Of a stretch of DNA of 64,000 nucleotides, positions 8,514 to 23,113 are shown one piece after another (the first letter of the stretch is position 1; every line of letters begins with the position of its first letter). The stretch lies in contig CALHDP010000129.1 in the NCBI GenBank assembly GCA_938023085.1, positions 1-64,000 of the forward strand, read 5' to 3'. Both the position numbers and the translations under genes were made by a program. The notes beneath the pieces are model-generated. The model made no database searches. It saw nothing but the letters and a program-made list of their open reading frames with translations, and was not told the origin of the DNA. This DNA is from an uncultured Collinsella sp. Lineage in GTDB: Bacteria; Actinomycetota; Coriobacteriia; Coriobacteriales; Coriobacteriaceae.

Positions 8514-8561
8514 GACTGTCGTTTTGGACTGGGCTTGTGCCCCAAGAGGAAGTAGTGAGTT

Positions 8562-9014
8562 ATGAGCATCAATCGAGTGAACATCACCGGTAACCTCACC
8601 CGCGATCCCGAGCTGCGCGCCACCGCCGGCGGAACCCAGGTTCTGTCCTTTGGCGTCGCCGTGAACGATCGTCGCCGCAACGCGCAGACTGGCGAGTGGG
8701 AGGACTATCCCAACTTTGTCGACTGCACCATGTTCGGCACCCGCGCCGAGGCCGTGAGCCGTTTCCTGGCAAAGGGAAACAAGGTCGCGATCGAGGGCAA
8801 GCTGCGCTACAGCTCTTGGGAGCGCGACGGCCAGCGCCGGAGCAAGCTTGAGGTCATCGTCGATGAGATCGAGTTTATGAGCTCCCGTGGTGGCCAGGGT
8901 GGCTACGACCAGGGCGGTTACGCCCCCGCAGCTCCCGCGCCCGCAGCACGTCCTGCCGCACCGGTGGCCACGCCGCCCGCGGTCGACGTCTACGATGAGG
9001 ACATCCCGTTCTAA
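8562..9014 (+). CDS. ssb: Single-stranded DNA-binding protein
   Basis: 150 residues. The OB-fold starts SINRVNITGNLTRDPELR and continues with the conserved FVDCTMFGTRAE and RYSSWERDGQRR stretches to about residue 110. A flexible Gly/Gln/Pro/Ala-rich linker leads to the acidic tip DEDIPF, which docks partner replication proteins. GAGGAAG precedes the ATG. Its place between rpsF and rpsR is the conserved arrangement, linking replication and translation gene expression. It acts on ssDNA during replication, repair and recombination. Confidence 0.97.
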   Translation: MSINRVNITGNLTRDPELRATAGGTQVLSFGVAVNDRRRNAQTGEWEDYPNFVDCTMFGTRAEAVSRFLAKGNKVAIEGKLRYSSWERDGQRRSKLEVIVDEIEFMSSRGGQGGYDQGGYAPAAPAPAARPAAPVATPPAVDVYDEDIPF

Positions 9015-9086
9015 GGGTTGTTCACCTATTTTTGAGTGAGAGGCGGCTTCGGTTCGCCGAAGTTGCCAAACGAAAGGTATTTTGAC

Positions 9087-9353
9087 ATGGCTAATGATTT
9101 TTCTGCACGTCAGCCGCGTCGTAAGTACTGCCAGTTCTGCAAGGAGAACACTGAGTTCATCGACTATAAGGACACTCAGCTTCTCCGTAAGTACATGACC
9201 GACCGTGGCAAGATCAAGCCCCGTCGCGTCACTGGCGCTTGCACGCAGCATCAGCATGACATCGCCAACGCCATCAAGCGCGCCCGCGAGATGGCTCTCC
9301 TGCCGTACACCGTCCCCGTGGTTTCCTCTCGTGGCAACCGCGACCGCGGCTAA
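9087..9353 (+). CDS. rpsR: 30S ribosomal protein S18
   Basis: 88 residues from ATG 9087 (AAAGG upstream); a longer frame from 9036 has no ribosome site. The protein retains the zinc-type cysteines (YCQFC and GACTQH) of the C+ form of S18, plus the conserved IDYKD and KPRRVTGAC segments. Retaining the zinc ligands is the form normally found where a zinc-free paralog may exist elsewhere. It partners S6 from the same operon. Confidence 0.96.
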   Translation: MANDFSARQPRRKYCQFCKENTEFIDYKDTQLLRKYMTDRGKIKPRRVTGACTQHQHDIANAIKRAREMALLPYTVPVVSSRGNRDRG

Positions 9354-9368
9354 GAAGGGAGACGCATC

Positions 9369-9908
9369 ATGAAGGTTATTCTTCTCGATGAGATCAAGGG
9401 CAAGGGCGGCGAGGGTGACGTCGTAGAGGTCGCTCAGGGTTACGCTGAGAACTTCCTGTTCCCCAAGAAGCTCGCTGTTGCCGCCACCAAGGGCAACCTC
9501 AAGCAGCTTGACGAGCGTCGCAACAACATCGCCAAGCGCGAGGCCGTCCGTCTGGCTACCGCCAATGAGACCAAGGCTGCCTTCGAGGGCAAGACGGTCA
9601 CCGTTGACGTCAAGGTCGGCGACGAGGGCATCCTCTTTGGCTCCGTTACCGCCGCTATGATCGCTGACGCCATCAAGGCTCAGCTCGGTATGGACATCGA
9701 CCGCAAGCGCGTCGAGCTCGGTAAGCCCATCAAGGTTGCCGGTGCCCACACCGTTGCCATCTCGCTGTACCGCGAGATCAAGGCCGAGGTTGTCGTTCTC
9801 GTCGGCGTTACCGCCGAGGAGCTCGCTGCCGAGGCTGAGGTCGAGGAGGCCGCTGAGGTCGCCGAGGCCGAGACCGCCGAGGTCGAGACTGAGGCTGCTG
9901 CTGAGTAG
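9369..9908 (+). CDS. rplI: 50S ribosomal protein L9 with acidic C-terminal tail
   Basis: 179 residues, with GAAGGGAG upstream of ATG. The N-terminal rRNA-binding domain is clear (MKVILLDEIKGKGGEGDVVE, then GYAENFLFPK). L9 is usually about 150 residues. Here the last 25-30 consist almost wholly of Ala, Glu, Val and Thr, encoded by GAGGC-type repeats, a likely slippage-derived extension. It is the last gene of the operon and is followed by a strong terminator. Confidence 0.96.
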   Translation: MKVILLDEIKGKGGEGDVVEVAQGYAENFLFPKKLAVAATKGNLKQLDERRNNIAKREAVRLATANETKAAFEGKTVTVDVKVGDEGILFGSVTAAMIADAIKAQLGMDIDRKRVELGKPIKVAGAHTVAISLYREIKAEVVVLVGVTAEELAAEAEVEEAAEVAEAETAEVETEAAAE

Positions 9909-9942
9909 CATTTGCTGCAACGCAACAATCTTGTTCTAAGAA

Positions 9943-9979
9943 GGGCGCTCTGGGAAACCAGGGCGCCCTTTTGTTTTTT
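9943..9979 (+). terminator. Terminator of the rpsF-ssb-rpsR-rplI operon
   Basis: An 11-bp stem GGGCGCTCTGG/CCAGGGCGCCC with a gaaa-type tetraloop, followed by TTTTGTTTTTT. Confidence 0.9.
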
Positions 9980-10132
9980 GCGCTGAGTGAGTGTCATGGT
10001 GGACGTTGCATCGAAGTCCTATATACAGGACCGTTCATCCGTTTGGTTCGGTGATGATTGGCGGCGCGCGGCGCGTTTTGGGGCCGTGGCTGATACTATG
10101 GATGCTCGCAAGCGATATGAATGAGGATGCTC

Positions 10133-11524
10133 ATGGCATATGACGATAGGGAGACCGGGCTGACGGTCGAGGACCGCGGCTCAAAGGTGGGTCTTCCCCA
10201 AAACCAAGATGCAGAGGCCAATGTACTGGCCGCTATGCTGCTATCGCCCGAGGTGGTCGAAGAAGCCCAGGTCGAGCTGCAGCCCGATGACTTCTACCGG
10301 CCCATTCATAAGACCATCTATACCGCGATGGTCGATATGTACAACAGCCGCATTCCCATCGACTCCATCTCGCTGATCGATTACCTACGAAGCATCAACA
10401 AGCTCGATGCCGTGGGCGGCGAAGCGTACATTTTGGAGTTGATGGGTCAGACCCTGTCACTCGTCAACTGGCAGCACCATGCCGCCATCGTTCGCCGCGA
10501 TTCGATGCTGCGTGAGCTGATCGGCGCCACCAACGAGATCAACGCGCTGGCATATAACGCCCCCACCGACACCAAAGAGGTTGTCGAGCTGGCCGAGAGC
10601 AAGCTGCTCAAGGTTACGGCGCGCGAGGTCAAGTCGAGCTACAAGACGCTGACCGAGTTTATGGTCGAGGCCTATAACGAGGCCGAGGAAGTGTGCCAGG
10701 CCGGTGGTCAGGCGGCGGGCGTGCCCACGGGCTTTCCGTCACTCGACCGTATGCTCATGGGCTTCCGCGAGGGCCAGCTCATCATTATCGGCGCCCGTCC
10801 TGCTGTAGGTAAGACGTCGTTCGCTCTGAACCTGGCGCTCAACGCCGCCGCTGCTGGCTATACCGTCGGCTTCTTCTCGCTGGAGATGTCGGGCAAGGAA
10901 ATTGCCCAGCGTCTGATTTGTGCCTACGCCATGATCTCGATCAGTGACTTCCGCATGGGCCGCATTAGCCCCGAGCAGTGGGCCAATATCAACGAGGCCA
11001 CGCAGACCTTGTCCAAGCTCGATATTCTGATTGACGATACGCCCGGCACCACAGTGACCGAGATTCGCGCCAAGAGCCGCCGTATGCTCCATAACAAGGA
11101 GAAGGCAATCATCATCCTGGACTACCTGCAGCTGGTGAGTCCTCCGCCGGGACGCCGCTCCGAGAGCCGTACCGTCGAGGTTTCGGAGATGTCGCGTGGT
11201 CTGAAGATCATGGCCAAGGAGCTCAAGATCCCGCTCATCGCGCTGTCGCAGCTCTCGCGTCAGGTCGAATCCCGTACCGGCAAGCGCCCGCAGCTTTCCG
11301 ACCTTCGTGAATCGGGCTCCATCGAGCAAGACGCCGATATCGTTATGTTCTTGGACCGCTCCGCCGACGAGGCCGAGGCCTCGCGCGACGATCGACCCGA
11401 CGAGGGCGTTACGCGTATCGTCGTGGCCAAGAACCGTTCGGGCCCGATCGGCGACGTCGACCTGATGTTCCTGCCGGCATCCACCAAGTTCTATGAGCTT
11501 GATGGGGCACATGCCGAGGAGTAG
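10133..11524 (+). CDS. dnaB: Replicative DNA helicase DnaB
   Basis: The start is set at ATG 10133 with GAGGA five bases upstream (an ATG at 10121 lacks this); 463 residues. The N-terminal DnaB domain contains LPQNQDAEANVLAAMLL. The RecA-like ATPase domain has Walker A GARPAVGKTS, Walker B IIILDYLQL, then the LSQLSRQVE and LRESGSIEQDAD motifs. It unwinds DNA at replication forks as a hexamer. No intein is present. It follows the ssb/rplI operon, as in many Firmicutes and Actinobacteria, and purA follows after about 90 bases. Confidence 0.97.
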   Translation: MAYDDRETGLTVEDRGSKVGLPQNQDAEANVLAAMLLSPEVVEEAQVELQPDDFYRPIHKTIYTAMVDMYNSRIPIDSISLIDYLRSINKLDAVGGEAYILELMGQTLSLVNWQHHAAIVRRDSMLRELIGATNEINALAYNAPTDTKEVVELAESKLLKVTAREVKSSYKTLTEFMVEAYNEAEEVCQAGGQAAGVPTGFPSLDRMLMGFREGQLIIIGARPAVGKTSFALNLALNAAAAGYTVGFFSLEMSGKEIAQRLICAYAMISISDFRMGRISPEQWANINEATQTLSKLDILIDDTPGTTVTEIRAKSRRMLHNKEKAIIILDYLQLVSPPPGRRSESRTVEVSEMSRGLKIMAKELKIPLIALSQLSRQVESRTGKRPQLSDLRESGSIEQDADIVMFLDRSADEAEASRDDRPDEGVTRIVVAKNRSGPIGDVDLMFLPASTKFYELDGAHAEE

Positions 11525-11551
11525 GACAGGCGCCCGTTGCACGGGTATACT
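11523..11551 (+). promoter_or_regulatory. purA: Candidate purA promoter
   Basis: AGGACA and TATACT are spaced by 17 bases, overlapping the dnaB stop codon and about 67 bases before purA. The -10 box is near consensus; the -35 is weaker. Confidence 0.4.
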
Positions 11552-11608
11552 GGGAATGTTTTGTGCTTCTGCGTGCCGGCGTGGCGCGTAGACAGTCCAT
11601 GAATGTAA

Positions 11609-12904
<1,296 letters not shown>

Positions 12905-12926
12905 TCGGGACTATTTGGTTATTGCG

Positions 12927-12968
12927 ATATACCCCTTTGCAGCCCAAGCGGGCGGCCGAGGGGTATAT
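12927..12968 (+). terminator. Hairpin between purA and purD
   Basis: ATATACCCCT and AGGGGTATAT form a 10-bp stem, with a smaller GCCC/GGGC pair inside, followed only by TTGC. It is a probable weak terminator or attenuator; a second small GGCTCGC/GCGAGCC hairpin follows at about 12981. Confidence 0.5.
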
Positions 12969-13022
12969 TTGCTTGCAAAGGGCTCGCGCGGAGCGAGCCG
13001 TTAATCCATAGAGGAGGCACCC

Positions 13023-14327
<1,305 letters not shown>

Positions 14328-14348
14328 AATCCGAGAGGAATGAGGCGG

Positions 14349-15044
14349 ATGGACGAGAAGAACGAAGAGCTCGTGGATGCGCAGATCGTTGAAGAGGACA
14401 GCCGCATGTATGGGCACGCCGAGGGCGAGCCTGGTGGCGAGGTCGCTGACGAGCCGGCGCTGGTGCTGGGCGACGACGACCCGCACGATGTCGAGCTGCA
14501 CGAGAAGATTCTTTCGGAGGAGTGCGCCTGGAAGGGCAAGATCCTCGACGTCCACCGTCTTGAGGTTGAGCTGCCCAACGGTCGCCGCAGCGCCCGTGAT
14601 ATCGTTCGCCATCCGGGTGCGGCGGCCGTTGTGGCACTGACCGAGAGCGGCAAGATCGTACTGGTGCGTCAGTACCGCACCGCCATCGACCGCGTGACGG
14701 TCGAGATTCCCGCCGGCAAGCTCGATCCAGGCGAGGACCCGCTCGATTGCGCCAAGCGCGAACTGCATGAGGAGACGGGCTTTAGGGCCGGTCGTATTCG
14801 CTTTTTGACGTCGATTGTCACGTCCTGCGGTTTTTGCGATGAGATCATCCACATCTACTTGGCTACCAAGCTCGAGTTTGATGCGCCCAACCCCGATGAT
14901 GACGAGTTTGTCAACGTGGACCTGGTGCCGCTGCACGAGCTGATCGATGCCGTGCTCGACGGCAAGATCGAAGACGCTAAGACCGTCGTAGGCGCGCTTG
15001 CCTGCGACAGCATCGCACACAGGCTGGGCGGAACTGAGCTTTAA
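14349..15044 (+). CDS. Nudix hydrolase, ADP-ribose pyrophosphatase type
   Basis: About 231 residues. ATG 14349 is preferred because AGAGGA lies nine bases upstream; ATG 14340 is nearly on top of that site. An acidic N-terminal extension of about 60 residues precedes the Nudix domain, which carries GEDPLDCAKRELHEETGF, matching G-x5-E-x7-REUXEEXGU. The preceding RQYRTAIDRVTVEIPAGKLD pattern is typical of ADP-ribose/nucleoside-diphosphate-sugar pyrophosphatases of the NudF type. It follows purD after about 20 bases and a strong terminator closes the unit, suggesting co-transcription with purD. Confidence 0.85.
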   Translation: MDEKNEELVDAQIVEEDSRMYGHAEGEPGGEVADEPALVLGDDDPHDVELHEKILSEECAWKGKILDVHRLEVELPNGRRSARDIVRHPGAAAVVALTESGKIVLVRQYRTAIDRVTVEIPAGKLDPGEDPLDCAKRELHEETGFRAGRIRFLTSIVTSCGFCDEIIHIYLATKLEFDAPNPDDDEFVNVDLVPLHELIDAVLDGKIEDAKTVVGALACDSIAHRLGGTEL

Positions 15045-15056
15045 AAGCGAGGGCGA

Positions 15057-15099
15057 CCCTGGGGCAAACACTACTGATTGTTTTGCCCCAGGGTTTTAC
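15057..15099 (+). terminator. Terminator after Nudix gene
   Basis: CCCTGGGGCAAA pairs with TTTGCCCCAGGG around a 13-base loop, and TTTTACG follows. The next gene starts 27 bases later. Confidence 0.8.
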
Positions 15100-15125
15100 G
15101 TTGTTGTTTTATCTCCGAGGACTGC

Positions 15126-16898
15126 ATGTTTAGAAGATTCTTGTCTTATTACGAGCCCCAGATGGGGCTTTTTGTTGCTGATACTGTTTGTGCTCTGGTG
15201 CTTGCCGCCATTGACCTGGCGTTCCCCATTATCCTGCGCAATTTGACCGGTGGGCTGTTTACTCAGGGTCAGGCTGCCATTATGCAGGCGCTCGGCATGA
15301 TCGCGGTGGGCTTGGTGCTGATGTATGCCGTCCGCTGCGCCTGCCGCTATTTTGTGAGCTATTGGGGTCACGTGATGGGCGCGCGTATGGAGTCCAAAAT
15401 GCGCGAGGACCTGTTCGACCAGTATGAGCGCTTTAGCTTTGCATACTTCGACCGCAACAGCTCGGGCGACATGATGAGCCGCGTGGTCAACGACCTGTTC
15501 GATATCTGCGAGGCGGCGCACCACGTGCCCGAGTGGATCATCATCTGCGGCATCGAGATCATCGGCTCGTTTGTGATCCTCTTTACCATTGCCCCGGTGC
15601 TGGCGCTCGCCATGGCCGTGGTGACGGCGGCGTTTGCGGTCATCATGTTTTGGCAGAACATGCGCATGCGCGAGGTCTTTAGCGACAACCGCAAAAAAAT
15701 CAGCGGCATCAATGCGCAGCTGCAGGATTCGCTGGCGGGCATGCGTGTGGTCAAGAGCTTTGCCAATGAGGAGACCGAACGCTTCAAGTTCCGCGCCTCA
15801 AACAATCGCTATCTTTCGTCCAAGGAGAACATGTATCACGCCATGGGCGTCTATACCGCGACGTATGGCCTGCTCTCGGGTGTGCTCTATGTGATCGTGG
15901 TGCTGCTGGGCGGCTGGCTGGTCGCCCAGGGACAGCTGCAGGCGGTCGATATGGCGACCTTTGCACTCTATATTTCGCTGTTCTGCACGCCGCTTGAGAC
16001 GCTCGTCAATTCGGCCGAAACGTATCAGAAGGCTATCGCCGGCTTTAAGCGTATGGACGAGGTGCTCTCGACCGCGCCGGATATCCAGGACAAGCCGGGC
16101 GCCACGGATCTGCAGGTGACTGCCGGCGCCGTGGAGTATCACGACGTGTGCTTTAACTACGAGGACGTTGAGCTGGGCGAGGGCGATGCCGACGAGCGTC
16201 CCGTTATCGACCATATGGATCTGTCCATCAAGCCCGGGCAGACCGTCGCTTTGGTTGGCCCTTCGGGCGGTGGCAAGTCCACGACCTGTTCGCTGTTGCC
16301 GCGCTTTTATGACGTGGCTGCCGGATCCATTAGCATCGACGGCCAGGACGTGCGTGATGTGACGCAGCAGAGCCTGCGTCGCGCCATCGGCCTGGTGCAG
16401 CAGGATGTCTATCTGTTTGACGGTACGATTGGCGAGAACATCGCCTACGGCAAGCCGGGCGCTACGGCGGAAGAGATCGCCGAGGCGGCCCGTCGCGCCA
16501 ACATCGATGCCTTTATCGAGTCGCTTCCACAGGGCTATGACACGGTCGTGGGCGAGCGCGGCAGCCGTCTTTCGGGCGGACAGAAGCAGCGCGTTGCCAT
16601 CGCGCGTGTGTTTCTCAAGAATCCCAAAATCTTGATCTTGGACGAGGCGACGAGTGCTTTGGATAACGAGAGCGAGGAGGCGGTGCAGGAGTCGCTCGAA
16701 GAGCTGGCACGCGGCCGCACCACGATTATCATCGCCCACCGTCTCTCGACCATTAAACACGCCGATGAGATTGCGACCGTTGAGCATGGTCGCGTTGTGG
16801 AGCGTGGCACGCACGAGGAGCTTCTCGCCCGTGGCGGCACCTATGCCCGTTACTATCGAATGCAGTTCGAAGGTGCGCGTGCGCACGAGCTCGACTGA
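15126..16898 (+). CDS. ABC exporter, fused permease and ATPase
   Basis: 590 residues from ATG 15126 (GAGGA five bases upstream); a longer frame from 15078 starts inside the terminator. A six-helix type-I exporter transmembrane domain occupies about residues 1-310. The nucleotide-binding domain has Walker A GPSGGGKST, Q-loop QQDVYLFDGT, signature LSGGQKQR, Walker B ILILDEATSALD and H-loop IAHRLST. It would work as a homodimer exporting lipid, drug or peptide; the cargo cannot be told from sequence. The next gene lies about 20 bases downstream and is probably co-transcribed. Confidence 0.92.
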   Translation: MFRRFLSYYEPQMGLFVADTVCALVLAAIDLAFPIILRNLTGGLFTQGQAAIMQALGMIAVGLVLMYAVRCACRYFVSYWGHVMGARMESKMREDLFDQYERFSFAYFDRNSSGDMMSRVVNDLFDICEAAHHVPEWIIICGIEIIGSFVILFTIAPVLALAMAVVTAAFAVIMFWQNMRMREVFSDNRKKISGINAQLQDSLAGMRVVKSFANEETERFKFRASNNRYLSSKENMYHAMGVYTATYGLLSGVLYVIVVLLGGWLVAQGQLQAVDMATFALYISLFCTPLETLVNSAETYQKAIAGFKRMDEVLSTAPDIQDKPGATDLQVTAGAVEYHDVCFNYEDVELGEGDADERPVIDHMDLSIKPGQTVALVGPSGGGKSTTCSLLPRFYDVAAGSISIDGQDVRDVTQQSLRRAIGLVQQDVYLFDGTIGENIAYGKPGATAEEIAEAARRANIDAFIESLPQGYDTVVGERGSRLSGGQKQRVAIARVFLKNPKILILDEATSALDNESEEAVQESLEELARGRTTIIIAHRLSTIKHADEIATVEHGRVVERGTHEELLARGGTYARYYRMQFEGARAHELD

Positions 16899-16917
16899 TT
16901 GATATGACAGGAAGTTT

Positions 16918-17880
16918 ATGGCTGACAAGAACCCTTTGACTCCGGAAGAAGTGACGGAGTTATTCTCCGAAATCGATGCATCCGGCGTCTTGGATCCTAC
17001 GCTTGCCAAAAAGCGTACCGAGCGCATGCGTGAGAAGGAGGCTGCGGCCAAGCGCGGTGACAAAGCGGCGCTAGCGCAGCTGCGCAGCGAGGACCGCGCG
17101 AGCCAGGCAAAACATATCGACCCGCTGTCCGAGGACGATCCTTCGGGCTCGCAGGTGAGCCATACCATTACGAAGACCGCGATGGCCGTGGTCATCGGTA
17201 TTTTGGTGCTGATCGTGGGCATGCAGATTGGCTACGGCGTGATGCGTCGTCTGAACACCGCCAACCTGTCCGAGAGCGTTTCGGTCGATACCGTTTCGAC
17301 GGCGCTGAAGGGTGGACTTGAATGGGGCAACGGCTTTACGCAGTTCCCGCTCGACTTCACCGTCGATGAAGCCGATGAACGCACGGGCACGGTCGAGGTG
17401 ACGGTGTTGGACACATCGTCTGCCAACGAGCTCGAGCTGCTGTCCAACGGGCAGATTCAGGCCGCGGCGCTTGCGACCAACGCGTTGCTCAACGATAAGA
17501 TCGACCGCGTGGTGTATAACGTTCACGCCTATATCGACGAGGATAGCAACATTCAGCACGATTCCTTCTTTGGCATGTTCCCCGCGCGCGGCCACCAGAG
17601 CGCCATTTTGACGTTCGTGTGGAACAAGAGCTCATCCAACGCCACGAGTATCGACTGGAAGATGCGCATCGTGAGTATGGATGACACCATCGCCGAGCGC
17701 ATTCAGAAGCAGGTGAACTCGGTGTCGTCGTTGATTGAGGACCCGGTGGTGAGCCAGACCAAGATTGACGAGGAAAAGGCCGAACGTGACCTGGAGCATC
17801 GTCTGCATGGCCGCGAGATTTTCCGCGGCGGCAAGCCCGATCGCACACCGTCCGAACTGCTGGAGCAGGACAAGAAATAA
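16918..17880 (+). CDS. Membrane-anchored hypothetical protein
   Basis: 320 residues, not recognised. Residues 1-85 are charged and probably cytoplasmic (Lys/Arg/Glu-rich, coiled-coil-like around 25-60). One transmembrane helix spans about 87-108 (AMAVVIGILVLIVGMQIGYG). The rest is a soluble, probably extracellular domain of mixed strand and helix, ending in a charged tail. GGAAG precedes ATG. It follows the ABC exporter by 19 bases and a terminator comes right after its stop, so it probably forms one unit with the exporter. A role with the exporter is only contextual. Confidence 0.7.
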   Translation: MADKNPLTPEEVTELFSEIDASGVLDPTLAKKRTERMREKEAAAKRGDKAALAQLRSEDRASQAKHIDPLSEDDPSGSQVSHTITKTAMAVVIGILVLIVGMQIGYGVMRRLNTANLSESVSVDTVSTALKGGLEWGNGFTQFPLDFTVDEADERTGTVEVTVLDTSSANELELLSNGQIQAAALATNALLNDKIDRVVYNVHAYIDEDSNIQHDSFFGMFPARGHQSAILTFVWNKSSSNATSIDWKMRIVSMDDTIAERIQKQVNSVSSLIEDPVVSQTKIDEEKAERDLEHRLHGREIFRGGKPDRTPSELLEQDKK

Positions 17881-17889
17881 TAAGACGTC

Positions 17890-17930
17890 ATCATCCCGCG
17901 TGAGCCACAAGCCTCGCGGGATGATTTTTT
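17890..17930 (+). terminator. Terminator after 16918-17880
   Basis: TCATCCCGCG and CGCGGGATGA form a 10-bp stem followed by TTTTTT. Confidence 0.88.
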
Positions 17931-18053
17931 AATCCCCGTCCCAGAAAAATCATTATGCATAGAAAGTCATAATTATCATTTCGTAAACATTTCGATGAAA
18001 TTAACGCCATGAGGCATACTTGCGGTTACAATACCGCGAGGCCTAACTACACA

Positions 18054-18086
18054 CCTTTAAGCCGGTCCTGTGAGACCGGGAAGGAG
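18054..18086 (+). promoter_or_regulatory. Probable PyrR-binding hairpin overlapping the carA ribosome site
   Basis: The lower stem CCTTT pairs with AAGGAG, the carA Shine-Dalgarno sequence. The upper stem CCGGTC pairs with GACCGG around a CTGTGA-type loop. This resembles the PyrR RNA element (GGTCC-x-GTGAG core), so uridine nucleotide-loaded PyrR would be expected to hide the ribosome site. It is a translational rather than a terminator-type arrangement, because no U-tract follows. Confidence 0.7.
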
Positions 18087-18090
18087 AATT

Positions 18091-19530
18091 ATGGCGAACA
18101 ACCATACCGCGGGCGCTGCCGCCCGCACCTTCGCGCCCAGCGAGCTTTGCCAGCGTATGCTGGCCAAAACCAGCAAGGGCACCTGCGGTCCCTGCATCCT
18201 GTATCTTGAGGATGGGACCATTTTTTATGGACGTGCATGCGGCGCCGAGGGCACCGCGACCGGCGAAGTCTGCTTCAACACCTCGCTCGAGGGCTACTTT
18301 GAGGTCATGACCGACCCGAGTTATGCCGGCCAAATCGTAACCATGACCTATCCGCAGATCGGCAACTACGGTATCGACGAGACCGACGTCCAGTCGGCCT
18401 TCCCCGGCGACGCCGTGCGCCCTGCGAGCGCTCCGGCCATGCGCGGCATGATCGTTCGCGACATGTGCGCCACGCCTTCTAACTGGCGCTCGGCCGTTAG
18501 CGTGCCGGAGTATCTGCGCGCCCACGGCATCGTCGCTATCGAGGGCGTCGACACCCGCGCTCTGGTGCGCCATCTGCGCGACAATGGTTCCAAGATGGGC
18601 ATTATCTCGACCGAGATCTTCGACGTCGACGAGCTTGCCGAGCGTCTGGCCGCAGCGCCCACGCTGGTAGGCGAGAACCTGGTCAAGACCGTAAGTTGCC
18701 CCGCGCCTCACGAGTTTGCCGCCGTCGACCTGCCTGCCACGCATGACTTTGCGCTTTCGACTGCCGCTCCTGCCCGTCACAAAGTGGTCGCCTACGACTG
18801 CGGTGTGAAGCGCGGCATTCTGGAGGGGCTGGTCCGCGCCGGCTGCGACCTTACCGTCGTGCCGTGGGACACGCCTGCGAGTGAGGTGCTCGACATGAAT
18901 CCCGACGGCGTCTTTTTGTCCAATGGCCCCGGCGACCCCGACGCCGTGGTGGAGACCTACGAGCAGGTGCAGCAGCTGATCGGCAAGGTGCCGGTCTTTG
19001 GCATTTGCCTGGGCCATCAGATGATCAGCCTGGCCTGCGGCGCCCAGATGGAAAAGCTTAAATTCGGTCACCGCGGTGGCAACCAGCCGGTCATGAACCT
19101 GGTAAGCCGTCGCGTGGAGATTACCGCGCAAAACCATGGCTTTGGCCTGCTGTTCCCCAGCCTGGGCAAGCTTGTCCCCGAGCTTTCCGGCGGCGAGACC
19201 GAGCATGCGGCCGATGGAGATCTGCGCGTCTGGGTGCGCCGCGGAATCGCGCCGGTCGTGATGAACGAGCGCTTTGGCCGCATTCGCCTGACGCACGTGA
19301 ACCTCAACGACGGCACCGCCGAGGGCATCCAGCTGCTCGACGCCCCGTGCTTCTCGGTCCAGTACCACCCCGAGGCTTCGCCTGGCCCCACCGATGCCCA
19401 CTATCTCTTTACCGCCTTTACGCGACTCATGGACGGCGAGGAGAACTACCTGGACATCGATACCGCGAAGGACCGCCTTGCCGGCTGGAACTTTGCTGAG
19501 TCCGAGACCGCTGAGACCGAGGAGAACTAA
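18091..19530 (+). CDS. carA: Carbamoyl-phosphate synthase small subunit (glutaminase)
   Basis: 479 residues from ATG 18091 (AAGGAG five bases upstream). The N-terminal CPSase small domain starts near residue 35 ([15 protein letters not shown]). The class I glutamine amidotransferase domain has the nucleophile C306 in FGICLGHQ and H426/E428 in YHPEASPGP. It releases ammonia from glutamine for CarB. Compared with the usual 360-390 residues it has about 33 extra N-terminal residues and about 33 extra residues between QNHGFG (347-352) and RLTHVNL, plus an acidic tail. carB follows after one base. Probable PyrR control is described at the leader hairpin. Confidence 0.96.
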   Translation: MANNHTAGAAARTFAPSELCQRMLAKTSKGTCGPCILYLEDGTIFYGRACGAEGTATGEVCFNTSLEGYFEVMTDPSYAGQIVTMTYPQIGNYGIDETDVQSAFPGDAVRPASAPAMRGMIVRDMCATPSNWRSAVSVPEYLRAHGIVAIEGVDTRALVRHLRDNGSKMGIISTEIFDVDELAERLAAAPTLVGENLVKTVSCPAPHEFAAVDLPATHDFALSTAAPARHKVVAYDCGVKRGILEGLVRAGCDLTVVPWDTPASEVLDMNPDGVFLSNGPGDPDAVVETYEQVQQLIGKVPVFGICLGHQMISLACGAQMEKLKFGHRGGNQPVMNLVSRRVEITAQNHGFGLLFPSLGKLVPELSGGETEHAADGDLRVWVRRGIAPVVMNERFGRIRLTHVNLNDGTAEGIQLLDAPCFSVQYHPEASPGPTDAHYLFTAFTRLMDGEENYLDIDTAKDRLAGWNFAESETAETEEN

Positions 19531-19531
19531 T

Positions 19532-22846
<3,315 letters not shown>

Positions 22847-22861
22847 GTCGAGCTGTCCGGC

Positions 22862-22944
22862 CGGGGCGGGAGGGGCCGAGTTTCCCCCTTCGCTCCGGCT
22901 GCAAGCAGAGTCGCTCAGGAGGAAACTCGGCCCCTCTCGCCCCG
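22862..22944. repeat. Long intergenic hairpin E after carB
   Basis: Arms at 22862-22885 and 22921-22944 are complementary over 24 bases with one mismatch. The 35-base loop, read on the minus strand, resembles the loop of the hairpin at 28322-28409 (a GCGACT...CCGGAG core), although the arms are unrelated. It may terminate carAB, but there is no T-tract. Confidence 0.75.
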
Positions 22945-23023
22945 ACGCACTGTGTCTAGACGGACTGCACCTCCTGTTTTTAGAGATAAATACCATTTAG
23001 CGGTGATATTCAACCGTTCAAGA

Positions 23024-23068
23024 TATTATGTAATGGCATATTACGTCATATGACGTAATATGCCATTA
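23024..23068. promoter_or_regulatory. 38-bp perfect palindrome and -10 box before the PTS operon
   Basis: Bases 23031-23068 read identically on both strands; the half-site is TAATGGCATATTACGTCAT. A TATTAT hexamer (23024-23029) sits directly before it, so the palindrome would overlap the transcription start. It ends 45 bases before the IIB start codon. It is a strong candidate operator, perhaps for the GntR protein encoded at the end of the operon. Confidence 0.6.
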
Positions 23069-23113
23069 GCAGTCAAGGATGATTGTCTGTGTTCAAGTCG
23101 AGAAAGGGGCAAA

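Noticed and set aside
8148..9920. 590-codon minus-strand frame opposite the rpsF-ssb-rpsR-rplI operon
   Set aside because: It spans four well-defined ribosomal/replication genes and their intergenic regions; repetitive Leu/Asp/Gly composition is an antisense artefact.
12927..12968. Purine riboswitch between purA and purD
   Set aside because: Only simple hairpins are visible; the multi-helix junction and conserved loops of a purine aptamer are not recognisable.
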